The notes under the pieces: model-generated | The model's input: only the letters and a program-made list of their open reading frames with translations | Told to the model about the DNA's origin: nothing | The model's database searches: none | Shown here: positions 42,893 to 52,301 of the stretch, in pieces | Layout of the letters: each line of letters starts with the position of its first letter | Numbering within the stretch: position 1 is the stretch's first letter | Made by a program: the position numbers and the translations under genes | Source: Mycobacterium ostraviense | Lineage (GTDB): Bacteria > Actinomycetota > Actinomycetes > Mycobacteriales > Mycobacteriaceae | Direction: 5' to 3' | Length of the DNA: 64,000 nt | Assembly (NCBI RefSeq): GCF_002705925.1 | Contig: NZ_NKRE01000001.1 | Coordinates: 810,838 to 874,837 of the forward strand

Positions 42893-44046
42893 TCATGAGA
42901 CCTCGCCCACCGCAGCCTTTGCGTCTGCAATGCGTACCTTGCCCGACATCAGAAGCGATAGGAGTTCGCAGCGCGTGCGGGCGAGTAAGCGAGACTCTCT
43001 CCGCCGCTCATAGGACAGCCGTCCGAGTTCGACGATCAAGCCAGCGAGGCCGCGATCCAGCTCGCGTGCGTCCCGCACTCGCGCAGCAAGCAAGTCATGT
43101 GGCCTGATTCGTTGGTGACTACCCGATGTACCAGCGACCTTCTGCGTCAACTCTTCTGAGACTTCGGGTTGAGAGACCGCAGCCCAGAGCGGTAAGGTGC
43201 CCACATCGATCGACGTCAGGACTACGAACTCCGTGCTTGCCAAAGGCATTTCCGCAGGCAGTGTCCCGACGTTCCAAATACGAGGTATCCGCGGATTGAG
43301 CTTAGAGAACAACACGCACGGCTCTGATAGAACGAACTTGTTGCTCTTGATGGTTAGGCCACTGACGAACTCAGGCTCTGCACCAGCATTGAATGCTGGA
43401 AGAACTAAAGTGACGCAATCCGAAAACTGTTCAGGTTTGCAAGATCTTGTCGATTGACGCGCCAAATCCGACAACGGTGCGAAGATGGTAATCGATTCGA
43501 CGGCCGCCAACATCAATCTTTCTGCTGTATCGACAACGCGCTCGTTCGCGACAATCTCGTCATCGAGTGCGCCCAACAACTCTCCGATTGTCTGCTGTTC
43601 ACGAAACGGCGGCGCAGGAATCCTAACCTTGCGCAGCTCCGGCTGACGAATTCCGAGCACAGTGGTCCCCGTAGCTCGTGATGCCAAGTCCGCCTGGACT
43701 TGATCTGGCTGCAGCGCGTAGTAGAGGAAGCGACTGTCAAGCGTTCCTTTGCGACCACGCATGCAAAAGACCCTCTGCCCGACGACGATTGGCTCATCGA
43801 CCCGAACCAACGCTACGCGCCACAGCGGCGCCTCGCTAGTCAGTACCACGTCGTGCGGTTTCGTCGGTGTAGGCATCCACTGCCTCCACGTATCGATCGA
43901 CGCAGTATTGGCAGCGGTGAGATCTAGCCGTCCTTCTCGAACCGACATGCCGGAAACGACCGGCACACCAATGGACTGAATGGCGGGTTCTTTCCACGGT
44001 TATCGATCAACAGCTCAAGCGAGTCACCAAGTATCAACTCATCCAT
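42893..44046 (-). pseudogene. hsdS: Type I specificity subunit, N-terminal frameshift
   Basis: ATG 44046 overlaps the hsdM stop by 8 bp (MDELILGDSLELLIDNRGK). A single missing base near 43978 shifts the frame before IGVPVVSGMSVREGRLDL, after which 357 codons are open to 42893. Repair gives 384 residues with two target-recognition domains and the spacer helices LLGALDDEIVANERVV and RRRESRLLARTRCELLSLL. The second half closely resembles the intact HsdS at 49516-50601 (SNKFVLSEPCVLFSKLNPR), while the first halves differ. An internal start at 43966 could still give a protein lacking the first 27 residues. Confidence 0.85.
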
Positions 44047-45667
44047 CTATCCGCTCCAGCTGATCCCGCACCACCTTCTCCAGCTGCGCCGACTCGTCGA
44101 ACGCCGCCAGCAGCTCTTTCGTCAGCCGCGCGATCTTCTCGTCGATTGGCTCACCGTCATCCTCGACCTCCGGCGCACCGACATACCGTCCCGGCGTTAA
44201 TGCATAGTCAGCCGCCTTGATCTCCTCCAACGTCGCCGACTTGCAGAAGCCCGGAATATCCTGATAAGTAAGACCTTTCGCAGCAGCCGATGCAGACCCA
44301 CGCCACGCGTGATAAGTGTCGCCGATCCGGACGATCTCCTCGTTGGTCAGCGCACGTTCGGCCCGGTCCACCATGTAGCCCAACTCACGGGCATCGATGA
44401 AGAGCACCTGCCCAGACCGGTCAACAGAACTCTGCTTGCCAGCTTTCTTGTCCTTGGCGAAGAACCATAGGCACACCGGTATTCCCGTGCTACGAAACAG
44501 CTGCGTCGGCAACGCAACCATGCATGACACCAGATCGGCTTCGACGATCTGCGCACGAATGTCACCCTCACCGTTGGTGTTCGACGACATCGAGCCGTTT
44601 GCCATCACCACCCCGGCCTTGCCGCCCGGCGCCAGCTTGAACAGGATGTGTTGAATCCAGGCGTAGTTGGCGTTGTTGGCCGGCGGAACGCCGAAGCGCC
44701 AGCGTGGGTCTTCTTCGTTACGCGACCAGTGCTTGATGTTGAACGGCGGATTTGCCATCACGTAATCCATCTGCACCTCGGCATGCTGATCGCGAGCGAA
44801 GGTGTCGCCCCACCGCGCTCCGAGGCCCTTGTTGTCGATGCCGTGAATCGCGAGGTTCATCTTGGCCATCCGCCACGTTTCTTCGATGCTCTCCTGGCCG
44901 TAGATCGAGATGTCCTTCGGGTCGCCGTCGTGTTCGTAGATGAACTTCTCGGTCTGCACGAACATGCCTCCCGAGCCACAGCACGGGTCATACACCCGCC
45001 CCCGTGATGGTTCGAGCACTTCGACGATCACTCGGACCACGCTGGGCGGGGTGAAGAACTCCCCACCCCGTTTGCCTTCCGCGCGTGCGAAATTGCCGAG
45101 AAAGTACTCGTAGACCTCCCCCATGAGGTCGCGCGCGCGGTGCTCCCCCTGACGGCTGAACCGTGCGCTGTTGAACAGGTCGATCAGTTCTCCCAGCCGG
45201 CGCTGGTCGATGTTGTCCTTGTTGTATAACCGCGGCAGTGTCCCGGCCAGCGTCGGATTGGCCTTCATCACCGCATCCATCGCTTCGTCGATCAGTTGGC
45301 CGATATTCTTCGCCATCTCATCGCCAATCGCTGGCTTTCCTTTTGCGTTCTCCGCCAAGAACTTCCAGCGCGCGTTCGGCGGCACCACAAACACGCCGTA
45401 GCCCTGGTACTCCTCGGGATCGTCGATCAGGTCTTCGATCTGCGACTCGTCCATCCCGTCGGCAGCCAGTTCGGCGCGAATCGCCTCTCGCCGTTCGTCA
45501 TACGCGTCCGACACGTATTTGAGGAACACCAGACCCAGAATCACGTCCTTGTACTGGCTGGCCGAGAGCGACCCACGCAATTTGTCGGCGGCCTTCCAGA
45601 GCGTGTCCTTGAGCTCTTTCATGTTCGACGGCGCCTGCGGCTCCAGCTGCTTCTTTCGCGGAGACAT
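44039..45667 (-). CDS. hsdM: Type I DNA N6-adenine methyltransferase HsdM
   Basis: 542 residues, intact, and near the M. tuberculosis Rv2756c length as I recall it. It has an N-terminal helical domain (LWKAADKLRGSLSASQYKD), SAM motif I VYDPCCGSGGMFV and catalytic motif IV NPPF (MANPPFNIKHW), with C-terminal helices for HsdS contact. It methylates adenine in a bipartite site chosen by HsdS. In M. tuberculosis this protein is the known active type I orphan methylase. A GGAAGGAAA ribosome site lies upstream. Two HsdS proteins in the window could in principle direct it. Confidence 0.97.
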   Translation of the reverse strand: MSPRKKQLEPQAPSNMKELKDTLWKAADKLRGSLSASQYKDVILGLVFLKYVSDAYDERREAIRAELAADGMDESQIEDLIDDPEEYQGYGVFVVPPNARWKFLAENAKGKPAIGDEMAKNIGQLIDEAMDAVMKANPTLAGTLPRLYNKDNIDQRRLGELIDLFNSARFSRQGEHRARDLMGEVYEYFLGNFARAEGKRGGEFFTPPSVVRVIVEVLEPSRGRVYDPCCGSGGMFVQTEKFIYEHDGDPKDISIYGQESIEETWRMAKMNLAIHGIDNKGLGARWGDTFARDQHAEVQMDYVMANPPFNIKHWSRNEEDPRWRFGVPPANNANYAWIQHILFKLAPGGKAGVVMANGSMSSNTNGEGDIRAQIVEADLVSCMVALPTQLFRSTGIPVCLWFFAKDKKAGKQSSVDRSGQVLFIDARELGYMVDRAERALTNEEIVRIGDTYHAWRGSASAAAKGLTYQDIPGFCKSATLEEIKAADYALTPGRYVGAPEVEDDGEPIDEKIARLTKELLAAFDESAQLEKVVRDQLERIDG

Positions 45668-45682
45668 CGGAGGATTTCCTTC

Positions 45683-47297
45683 CTATTTCTCGGCCACGGA
45701 GATTCCGGGCATGGTGGGGTAGGCATCGAGCGTGAGGGCGCCTGCCGCGACCCCCTCGATCAGGGCGGTCTTCAGATCCCGCGCTGCATCGGCCCGCCGC
45801 CGTGCTTCGCGTTCGAACTCATCAGCCCGCGTCAGCGCCTCTTCGAGCCGCGCGGCCTCGTCGTGGCGCATGGCGGGTACTGTCCAGGTCTTCCATTCGC
45901 TTCCCGCAGAGGACATTTCGTTGATTACCGTTGCGAGGACCGTGGGGCCTATCTCGGCCGAGTCACGCAGCCGGATGATCCGCGCGGGGCAGGCGACCAT
46001 TGCGCCGCCAACCGGGTCGACCCATGCGCGCGGGCGCGGCTTCTCTATAAAGATCACGTCGTCGGGCTCGGTGCGGACCGCACGGGGATACTTGCGGGCG
46101 GCGTAGAACGGGTCGAGTGTGATCGTTCCGGCAAGCTCGGGTGATAGCACCCGGCACCGTCCCGTGGGGTGAGGCATCAGCCAAATCGATTCTGTTGCCG
46201 CGCTTGACAATTAAATGCTTGCGTTCATGGAGCTCGCCAAGTGATCGGTGTACCAATCGGAAGCGTCATGGCGAGGGCGCTACCAAGACATCCAACGGCT
46301 TCAACGGCGAGGTCGTGGTCAACGTCGCGGCATGTACGCGATCGAGGTGTGCGGAGGGATCCGGTTCTCGCAGTGTCGGCGCCCGTACCCCGCGGGGTAC
46401 TACCGAGCCCGCGGCCCGTACGCTGGCCAGATCAACGCGGCGCGCATACCGAAAGGCGCGATCCTCAGTCTGCGCCAATGCCCCCGCGACATCAGCGGCA
46501 ATATCGCTGCGCTCAAGGTCCGCGACGGCGCCCAGATCGGCAACCCAGGGCCGCTGAGCATTGGCACCTCCCAGGCATATCCATACGGCAAGACTCTGCC
46601 GGTGTGCCTCGCGCCACAGTCCCCGCGGAAGTTGGATCGCTGCAACCAAATTGCCAACCCGCAATGTCTTCGCGCGACGTTGTTGCAGGGTTCCGGCCAG
46701 CTCATCGGACAGCGCGGCGACGGGACCGACTACCAGCGCTATGTCGCCATCGTCCAGCGCGATGACGACGTCGTCGGCGCCGTCGAGCGTTTCCGAGATG
46801 CCCAGTCCGACAAACGATGACACGGAAATGCCAGACCGAACGGTCGGTTCCCTGACGGGGATACCGCGGATCACCGCTCTGCGCCGAAGTGCTCGGTTGT
46901 CCGAAACGATGTCGAGTTCGCATGCCGCGGCTATATCGAGGGCGACGAGCGAATCGTCGGCGCGCATCACGACGGGCTCTTGCCCGAGGTGTGTGGCCGC
47001 CGCCCCAACAATCCAGCCGAGCAACTCCACCGCAGCCGGTGTCAGCTCCCGCACCCCCTGCACCCGCTTCAGGCGCCCTCGCTCAAGCCGCGCCAATGCA
47101 TCGGGCGGGCCGAACGAGGCCTCCACCAGATCGTCGACGTAAGTGAGCACCGCATTCGATGCCTGCAAGCGGCGGATCTCACGCAGCAGCGAAACATCAT
47201 CCGGGTCGAACTGTTCTGCCCGTCGAACGCGTTGGCCAAGCGACGTGCCCCCGAGCTCCTCTCCAGTCAGGACGTGCCAGCACAACAACGTCACCAC
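45683..47297 (-). pseudogene. Methylase-like/TRD fusion protein with nonsense and frameshift mutations
   Basis: Rebuilt length about 537 residues. The first 343 codons (GTG 47297) hold a methylase-like fold without NPPY/F: LVVGPVAALSDELAG and LVAAIQLPRGLWREAHRQSL resemble the post-catalytic part of N6-methylases. The frame then meets TGA 46266-46268, continues as LGELHERKHLIVKRGNRIDL, and has an extra C near 46153 before RVLSPELAGTITLDPFYAAR, an HsdS-like recognition domain closing at 45683. It looks like a catalytically dead methylase fused to a recognition domain. It lies 15 bp before hsdM in the same direction. Family assignment is by motif recall. Confidence 0.65.
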
Positions 47298-47554
47298 TCC
47301 TCCAGCTCCGCGCCGTCGGGCACGGCAACCGCAGGTGCGTCATAGGCGTGTTCAGAGTTCTTGCCACGGCCGGTGCGCGTCAGCCAATCGACGACCTCAT
47401 CGCGGGCGAAACGCGCGACGCCGTCGACGACCTCCACCGGTTCCGGGAATGGAATCGACACGCCGCGAACAATTGGGCGCTTTCGCCACATGCTGACCAC
47501 AGGCCGGCGTAACTTTGCAAGGTCAGCGACGTCCTGCAACGTCAGCGTGTTCAC
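47291..47554 (-). CDS. Helix-turn-helix (AlpA/MerR-like) small protein
   Basis: 87 residues: LTLQDVADLAKLRRPVVSMW is a helix-turn-helix, and VARFARDEVVDWLTRTGRG is the usual second part of this domain in actinobacterial methylase-like proteins. Its TGA overlaps the next gene's GTG (GTGGTGA), so both are translated together; in related loci the two may be one protein. It is the first gene of the leftward restriction operon. The palindrome at 47616-47637 lies 62 bp upstream and could be its own operator. Confidence 0.75.
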   Translation of the reverse strand: MNTLTLQDVADLAKLRRPVVSMWRKRPIVRGVSIPFPEPVEVVDGVARFARDEVVDWLTRTGRGKNSEHAYDAPAVAVPDGAELEEW

Positions 47555-47615
47555 GGGGCTCCCTCCGGTCAGCTCACATAATGAAGCCCCGTTTGTAGCT
47601 ATAGCAAGGCAAGTA

Positions 47616-47637
47616 TCTGATAAGCGGGCTTATCAGA
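47616..47637. promoter_or_regulatory. Perfect palindrome between divergent genes, probable operator
   Basis: TCTGATAAGC and its exact complement flank GG. It sits in the 174-bp gap between the helix-turn-helix gene and the coiled-coil gene, so one regulator could control both directions. AT-rich GATAATATTGACG follows at once. Confidence 0.65.
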
Positions 47638-47728
47638 GATAATATTGACGTTTTCGTAGCTGCGACTGATTCTGCCCTTCATCGCGCTGCCACACCTGCG
47701 GCAGCTTCCGACCCGAGGAGGGACGCCC

Positions 47729-48670
47729 ATGCCCGACCACAACCGACACGCATATTTCGATGACAGCCTCTCCGCCGTGGTCATCGACCGACTTACGGTG
47801 CGCGACAAGGACGTTTCGCGTGAAGCGCAACGTTGGACTAGCGGCGAACGCGGACCGATCGTCGATGATCCCGCCATTCTCGCCGGCGCCGACCTTTCGC
47901 AATTTGTGACCGAGGCCGTCAAGATTGGCGCCCACGCGCTATCCGCGGCCGGCCAGGCGCAGGAATCTCGAGCCCTCAAGCAAATGCTGAAGGAAGTCGG
48001 GCAGCGGGCCGCTGAATCGACCAATAAGGCCGTAGCAAACACCGAACGAGCCGCAAAGGCGGCGTCAGAGGTGGTAGCGAAGGCGGCCTACGACGCCAAA
48101 AGGGCCATCGTCGAGGCTGACGAGGCCAGTCGTAAGGAATTCAGCGAATCGGTCTCGGTGGCGACGAAGGGCCTCAACGCGGAGTTGCGCCGGATTTTCA
48201 GCGGTGAGAACCCTGAGTTGTTGGATCGGCTGCAGCCCGTACTCGATAAATTCGGAACCGCTCTCGACGCCAAGGTGAAGGCGGGTACCACGGACCTGAT
48301 CGCACGGGCCGCTCAGCAGTTCGATCCCAGTGATCCCACGTCGCCGATGGCGAAGCACACCGCGGAACTCCAGGCGCAGCAGCGCAAGTTGGCCGAGCAT
48401 TTCGACACCAACCACAGCAGCTACCGCGCGCAAGGGTGCACACCAAATCGCCACAGCAGAGGAGAAGATCACCGAGGCGATGGCCCAGCTTGAAAGATCG
48501 ACGAAGTGAAAAAGGCGGCGGGTTCCATTCAAAAGCAGGCAACGAAGATCGAAAGCTCCTGCACTGGAATCAATTCCGGCATCCAGCGATTGCTGTCTGA
48601 GGCGCTGGCGGCGCTGGCCGAAGCCGAAGCCGACTCACCCGACAATCCGCCGGCTGGGGCCGCGGCTTAA
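47729..48670 (+). pseudogene. Coiled-coil protein gene with decayed 3' end
   Basis: ATG 47729 follows GAGGAGGG. The first 230 codons are open: a short N-terminal domain (YFDDSLSAVVIDRLTVRD), then Ala/Lys/Glu-rich helices (QAQESRALKQMLKEVGQRAA, LLDRLQPVLDKFGTALDAKV). From about 48430 the frame breaks. Pieces TAEEKITEAMAQLE and then KIDEVKKAAGSIQKQATKI up to a TAA at 48670 are read in two other frames, and a middle part seems lost. No catalytic domain is recognisable. It is divergent from the restriction operon, which suggests an associated function that I cannot name. Confidence 0.6.
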
Positions 48671-48785
48671 CTTTTAATCGCCCATCGGGCCCACGATGCC
48701 GAGCGGCGGGAGCGCACTGGCCCGATTCCGATAAGCGCGACGAAGATCGAAAACTTCTGGACTGCAATTACTTCGGATCATGGCC
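48541..48785 (+). repeat. Imperfect direct repeat of the coiled-coil gene end
   Basis: The stretch from 48541 (ACGAAGATCGAAAGCTCCTG...) reappears from about 48740 (ACGAAGATCGAAAACTTCTG...) with some 75-80% identity over about 40 bp, beyond the gene's stop. It looks like a second decayed copy of the 3' end. Confidence 0.6.
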
Positions 48786-48821
48786 GTTGACTGACGCACT
48801 GCCTGCGCTTCGGCCCCGGGC

Positions 48822-49217
48822 TCAGGCACAGGCAGACCGGATATCGGTGTGCGCGAAATCATCACCCCGGAAAAGCAGCGGCTCGCCGGAGACATGGGCC
48901 AGGGCGTAGCTGTAGGTATCGCCGAGGTTGAAACGGGCCGGATGCCCGCTGCCGCGTCCGTAGTCGCGATATGCCTGGGCCGCAACGCGGGCCTGGTCGC
49001 CGTCGAAGGACGCGATTTGGATTCCATAAGCCTCTAGCAACCGATCAACCAGCCGACTGATCTCGGGTCGATCGCGGCGCTGTATGACGGCGCACAGTTC
49101 GACGTAATTGGGTGCCGACATCCGCGAGTTATTGGAGCGGTTCAGCGCCTCTTTGAGCCCTTCGATATCCGGTTCGCCGAGCACGATGGCAACGATCGCC
49201 GAGGTATCAACGATCAC
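48822..49217 (-). CDS. vapC42: VapC42 toxin (PIN domain)
   Basis: 131 residues, the length I recall for M. tuberculosis (Rv2759c). Start MIVDTSAIVAIVLGE; PIN acidic residues VDTSA, APNYVELC and LGDTYSYALA, and then LLFRGDDFAHTDI. A ribonuclease toxin of the type II class. It is coupled to vapB42 by ATGA. Distinct from the other VapC at 38236-38634. Confidence 0.95.
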   Translation of the reverse strand: MIVDTSAIVAIVLGEPDIEGLKEALNRSNNSRMSAPNYVELCAVIQRRDRPEISRLVDRLLEAYGIQIASFDGDQARVAAQAYRDYGRGSGHPARFNLGDTYSYALAHVSGEPLLFRGDDFAHTDIRSACA

Positions 49218-49483
49218 CGCGGCAGACCATCGTCGTCGTACAACTCCACCTCGTTTCGCCGGATCAACTGCCTGTCCTCGTCGGTGAGAATGTTGCCAAG
49301 GTCGCGCAGGACCTCCTCGGCCGCTGCGTGCCGAGCATCGGCGCGCACAGTCTCTTCGCGGTCCAGTTCCGCGAGGCGGCGCGTGACGGCGTCTTCGACC
49401 GCCGCTGTCTGGTTGGTGCCGGTGCGCGCCGCAAGCTGACGCACAAGCGCGACAGTGCGTTCGCTCTTGATATTCAGGCTCAT
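49214..49483 (-). CDS. vapB42: VapB42 antitoxin
   Basis: 89 residues, with the Rv0623-type antitoxin start MSLNIKSERTVALVRQLAAR TGTNQ, an acidic middle and a toxin-binding tail. It binds DNA at its own promoter and blocks VapC42. It lies 32 bp after hsdS and in the same direction, so read-through from the thyA-dfrA operon is possible. Confidence 0.94.
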   Translation of the reverse strand: MSLNIKSERTVALVRQLAARTGTNQTAAVEDAVTRRLAELDREETVRADARHAAAEEVLRDLGNILTDEDRQLIRRNEVELYDDDGLPR

Positions 49484-49515
49484 GGTAGAAGGGTACCGGT
49501 GTACGGGTAGATCCT

Positions 49516-50601
49516 CTACACCACCAAGTTGGCCAGCGCGACGGTGTCCCTGGCGCGGACCTTGCTGGACATCAGGAGCGGCAGCATGGCGTCACGCACT
49601 GCTGACAACTCTGCGGATTCTGCTCTTCGCTGGTGACACAAAACGCCGAGGTTCGCTAACGTATGCGCCCGCCCGGGATTCAACCGCCGTACATCCGGCA
49701 CGACGACCCTTAGCAGTTCATGCGGCTGTATCCGTTGGCGACTTGCAGTCATGCCCGCGACCCTCTGTTGGAGTGTTGCCAAGACGTCGCGTCGCCACAG
49801 CGCTGACCATAAGGCGGAAGGGTCGACGCCAATCGGCCGCAGTACGACGAACTCGGTACTCGCCACCGCCATTTCCGCAGGGAGCTGCGTAACGTTCCAA
49901 ATCCGCGGTGTTCTCGGGTTCAGTTTCGAAAACAATACACAGGGCTCCGATAGCACGAATTTATCGCTCTTGATCGACCTCCCGTCGACGATGCTTGGTC
50001 GGGTGCCGTTGTCGAACGCTGGAAAGCTGTAGTACGCGACTACGCCATCGAATCCTCGAGGGTCGAGGGATGCTGTTGACCTCGTCGCCAAATCGGACAG
50101 GGCGGTGTAATCGGAGATGCGCTCGACCATCGCGACCATCAAGGCCTCGGCGGTCTCGACGACGCGCTCGTTCGCGGCGATCTTGTCATCCAGGGCGCCG
50201 AAAACCTCGCTGATTGCACGACGGTCGTGGGGGACATCCCACACCGAAATGTTCTTGAGAATGCTCTGGCTAAGCAGCGGCTGTCCGGATCCTGTGCGGT
50301 ATCGATTAAGGGCGCAGGTCTGCAGCACGTAATACCAATATCGTGTTTCTTCGGGCCTCTTTGCGCGACATATCACGGCGTTATCGGTCACCCACGCATC
50401 ACCATCGCAATAGCGCAAACTACCGCAATAGGATCCAACGCGTCCTATTACTATCAGCGGGCCGCAGGTATTGCATTGCGTTGTATAACCGATAGCCCCG
50501 TTTGCCCCATAAACGGGATAACGCCCGGCGGTGAGCCGTACCTGCAATACATCGCCCGCACTGAATTCGAGATGGTCGCCCAACCGGACCTCTTGTTCCA
50601 T
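49516..50601 (-). CDS. hsdS: Type I specificity subunit HsdS (Rv2761c homologue), intact
   Basis: 361 residues, near the M. tuberculosis length as I recall it. Two recognition domains: the first is short (RLGDHLEFSAGDVLQVRLT... QPLLSQSILKNISV), and the second shares SDKFVLSEPCVLFSKLNPR and AEMAVASTEFVVL with the broken HsdS at 42893-44046. Central helix FGALDDKIAANERVVETAEALM. It gives HsdM its target. The ATG is directly behind the ycaQ stop (TAGATG), so translation is coupled to a DNA-repair-like gene and to thyA-dfrA. It is encoded 3.8 kb from hsdM. Confidence 0.93.
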   Translation of the reverse strand: MEQEVRLGDHLEFSAGDVLQVRLTAGRYPVYGANGAIGYTTQCNTCGPLIVIGRVGSYCGSLRYCDGDAWVTDNAVICRAKRPEETRYWYYVLQTCALNRYRTGSGQPLLSQSILKNISVWDVPHDRRAISEVFGALDDKIAANERVVETAEALMVAMVERISDYTALSDLATRSTASLDPRGFDGVVAYYSFPAFDNGTRPSIVDGRSIKSDKFVLSEPCVLFSKLNPRTPRIWNVTQLPAEMAVASTEFVVLRPIGVDPSALWSALWRRDVLATLQQRVAGMTASRQRIQPHELLRVVVPDVRRLNPGRAHTLANLGVLCHQRRAESAELSAVRDAMLPLLMSSKVRARDTVALANLVV

Positions 50602-51816
50602 CTAGCCGACCCGTCTGACGGCCGTACGTAGCTCCCCAGCCAAATCGCCTCGCTCCGACACGGCCACCCCACTCAATCCCAGCCAGGACGCCATCGACGC
50701 CAGTTCGCCGGCCAGCACCGTGGCGACCCGCGTCCGCGGTGAGTCGGGCTCGCCGAACGCCCCCACCACGTGCAACGATTTGGCGGCACGGTCGGCTTTG
50801 AGGTCCACCCGCGCGACCAGCTGTCCGTCCAGCAGCAGCGGCCACACGTAGTAGCCGTACTGGCGTTTGGCCGCCGGGGTGTAGATCTCGATGCGGTAGT
50901 GAAAATCGAACAGCCGCTTGACCCGTGGCCGGAAGAAGATCAACGGGTCGAAGGGACACAGCAGCGCGGTGCCGCGGTCGCGGCGCGGCACGGTCTGGCC
51001 GGCCCGAAGGTAGGCCGGCGCCGGCCAGCCTTCGACGCTCACCCGCTCGATGTCACCCGCGGCCACCAGGTCTGCGATCGCCGGCTTGATCTGTTGGGCG
51101 GTCAGCCGGAAATAGTCGCGGATGTCGGCCTCGTTGCCCACGCCCAGCGCGGTGGCGGCTCGCAGGGTGAGCTGCCGGACGGCTTCGTCGTCGTCGATCT
51201 CCCGCGCCAGCACCTCGGCCGGCAGTACTCGCTCCACCAGGTCGTAGTGGCGGGCGAACCCGACGCGGGTGGCCGTCGTCAGCACGCCGCAGGCGAATAG
51301 CGCCTCGGCGATCCACTTGGTGTCGCTGCGGTTCCACCAGGTTCCTTTTCGCAGGCGCGGCTCGGCGGCCAGGTGCGCTTCGATCTGACCGGCGGTGCTG
51401 GGTCCGAGTTCGGCCACCGCGGCAACGATGTCATCGGCCAGCTGCGGGTTGGCCTTGACGATTTGGCTTCCCCAACGCCCATGCGGGTATTGACGCATTC
51501 GCCAGCGCAGCAACGGCCAGTCGTCGACGGCCATCAATGCGGCTTCGTGCGCCCAATACTCGACCAGCAAACGCGACGAGCGCGGACCCCATGCGGCGCG
51601 GTCCAGCACGTCGCGGTCGTAGGGTCCCAGGCGGCTGAACACCGGCGCGTAGTGTGCCCGTACCGCTACCGACACCGAGTCCAGCTGCAGCACCTGAATC
51701 CGCGAGATCAGCCGTCGCAGATGTGCTCCGGTGATCGGCCCGGCTGGCGTGGGCCCGGCGAAGCCTTGTGCCGCGACCGCCACCCGGCGGGCCTGCGCGA
51801 CAGTCAGGGTGCTCAT
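50602..51816 (-). CDS. YcaQ-type winged-helix DNA glycosylase-like protein
   Basis: 404 residues from ATG 51816 (TGATG overlap with dfrA). Winged-helix repeats make up most of the chain. The motif LQLDSVSVAVRAHYAPVFSR places Q-L-D where the E. coli YcaQ subfamily has its catalytic Q-hydrophobic-D, and YGYYVWPLLLDGQLVARVDLK is the typical C-terminal block. YcaQ unhooks interstrand crosslinks and removes N7-alkylated purines. Position between dfrA and hsdS is conserved with the Rv2762c slot. Confidence 0.85.
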   Translation of the reverse strand: MSTLTVAQARRVAVAAQGFAGPTPAGPITGAHLRRLISRIQVLQLDSVSVAVRAHYAPVFSRLGPYDRDVLDRAAWGPRSSRLLVEYWAHEAALMAVDDWPLLRWRMRQYPHGRWGSQIVKANPQLADDIVAAVAELGPSTAGQIEAHLAAEPRLRKGTWWNRSDTKWIAEALFACGVLTTATRVGFARHYDLVERVLPAEVLAREIDDDEAVRQLTLRAATALGVGNEADIRDYFRLTAQQIKPAIADLVAAGDIERVSVEGWPAPAYLRAGQTVPRRDRGTALLCPFDPLIFFRPRVKRLFDFHYRIEIYTPAAKRQYGYYVWPLLLDGQLVARVDLKADRAAKSLHVVGAFGEPDSPRTRVATVLAGELASMASWLGLSGVAVSERGDLAGELRTAVRRVG

Positions 51817-52301
51817 CACCGGTGGTAGCTGTGAAACCGGTACCGCAATCCCGACCGGCTAACCAGCCACTGCCCCACGTCGCCGTGCCATGTCTCGTCG
51901 AGCAGCGGGGCCAGGACGTCGTCGTCGTCGCGGGGTAGGTCGACGTCGACCTCGGTGACCTCACACCTGATGGCCCGCGGCAGGGCAAGGGTGTAGACCT
52001 GCGCGCCGCCGATCACCCAGGTGTCCCCCGGGCCGGTGAGGGCGTCCTCGAGTGAACCGACCACCTCGGCTCCCTCCGCCACGAAGTCAGTCTGGCGGCT
52101 CAATACCACATTTCGCCGGCCGGGCAGCGGCCGGGCTGCGGCCGGCAGCGAGTCCCAGGTCCGCCGGCCCATCACCACGGTGTGGCCCAGGGTGACCCGT
52201 TTGAAGTGGCCGAGGTCTTCGGGTACCCGCCAGGGAATGTCACCGCCGCGGCCGATGACACCCGACGTTGACTGAGCCCAGATAAGGCCCACCGTTGTCA
52301 T
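51816..52301 (-). CDS. dfrA: Dihydrofolate reductase
   Basis: 161 residues. Signatures: [20 protein letters not shown], the acidic residue in [24 protein letters not shown] and [14 protein letters not shown]. It reduces DHF to THF with NADPH, recycling the DHF made by ThyA. ATGA overlap with thyA upstream and TGATG overlap with ycaQ downstream. Confidence 0.97.
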   Translation of the reverse strand: MTTVGLIWAQSTSGVIGRGGDIPWRVPEDLGHFKRVTLGHTVVMGRRTWDSLPAAARPLPGRRNVVLSRQTDFVAEGAEVVGSLEDALTGPGDTWVIGGAQVYTLALPRAIRCEVTEVDVDLPRDDDDVLAPLLDETWHGDVGQWLVSRSGLRYRFHSYHR

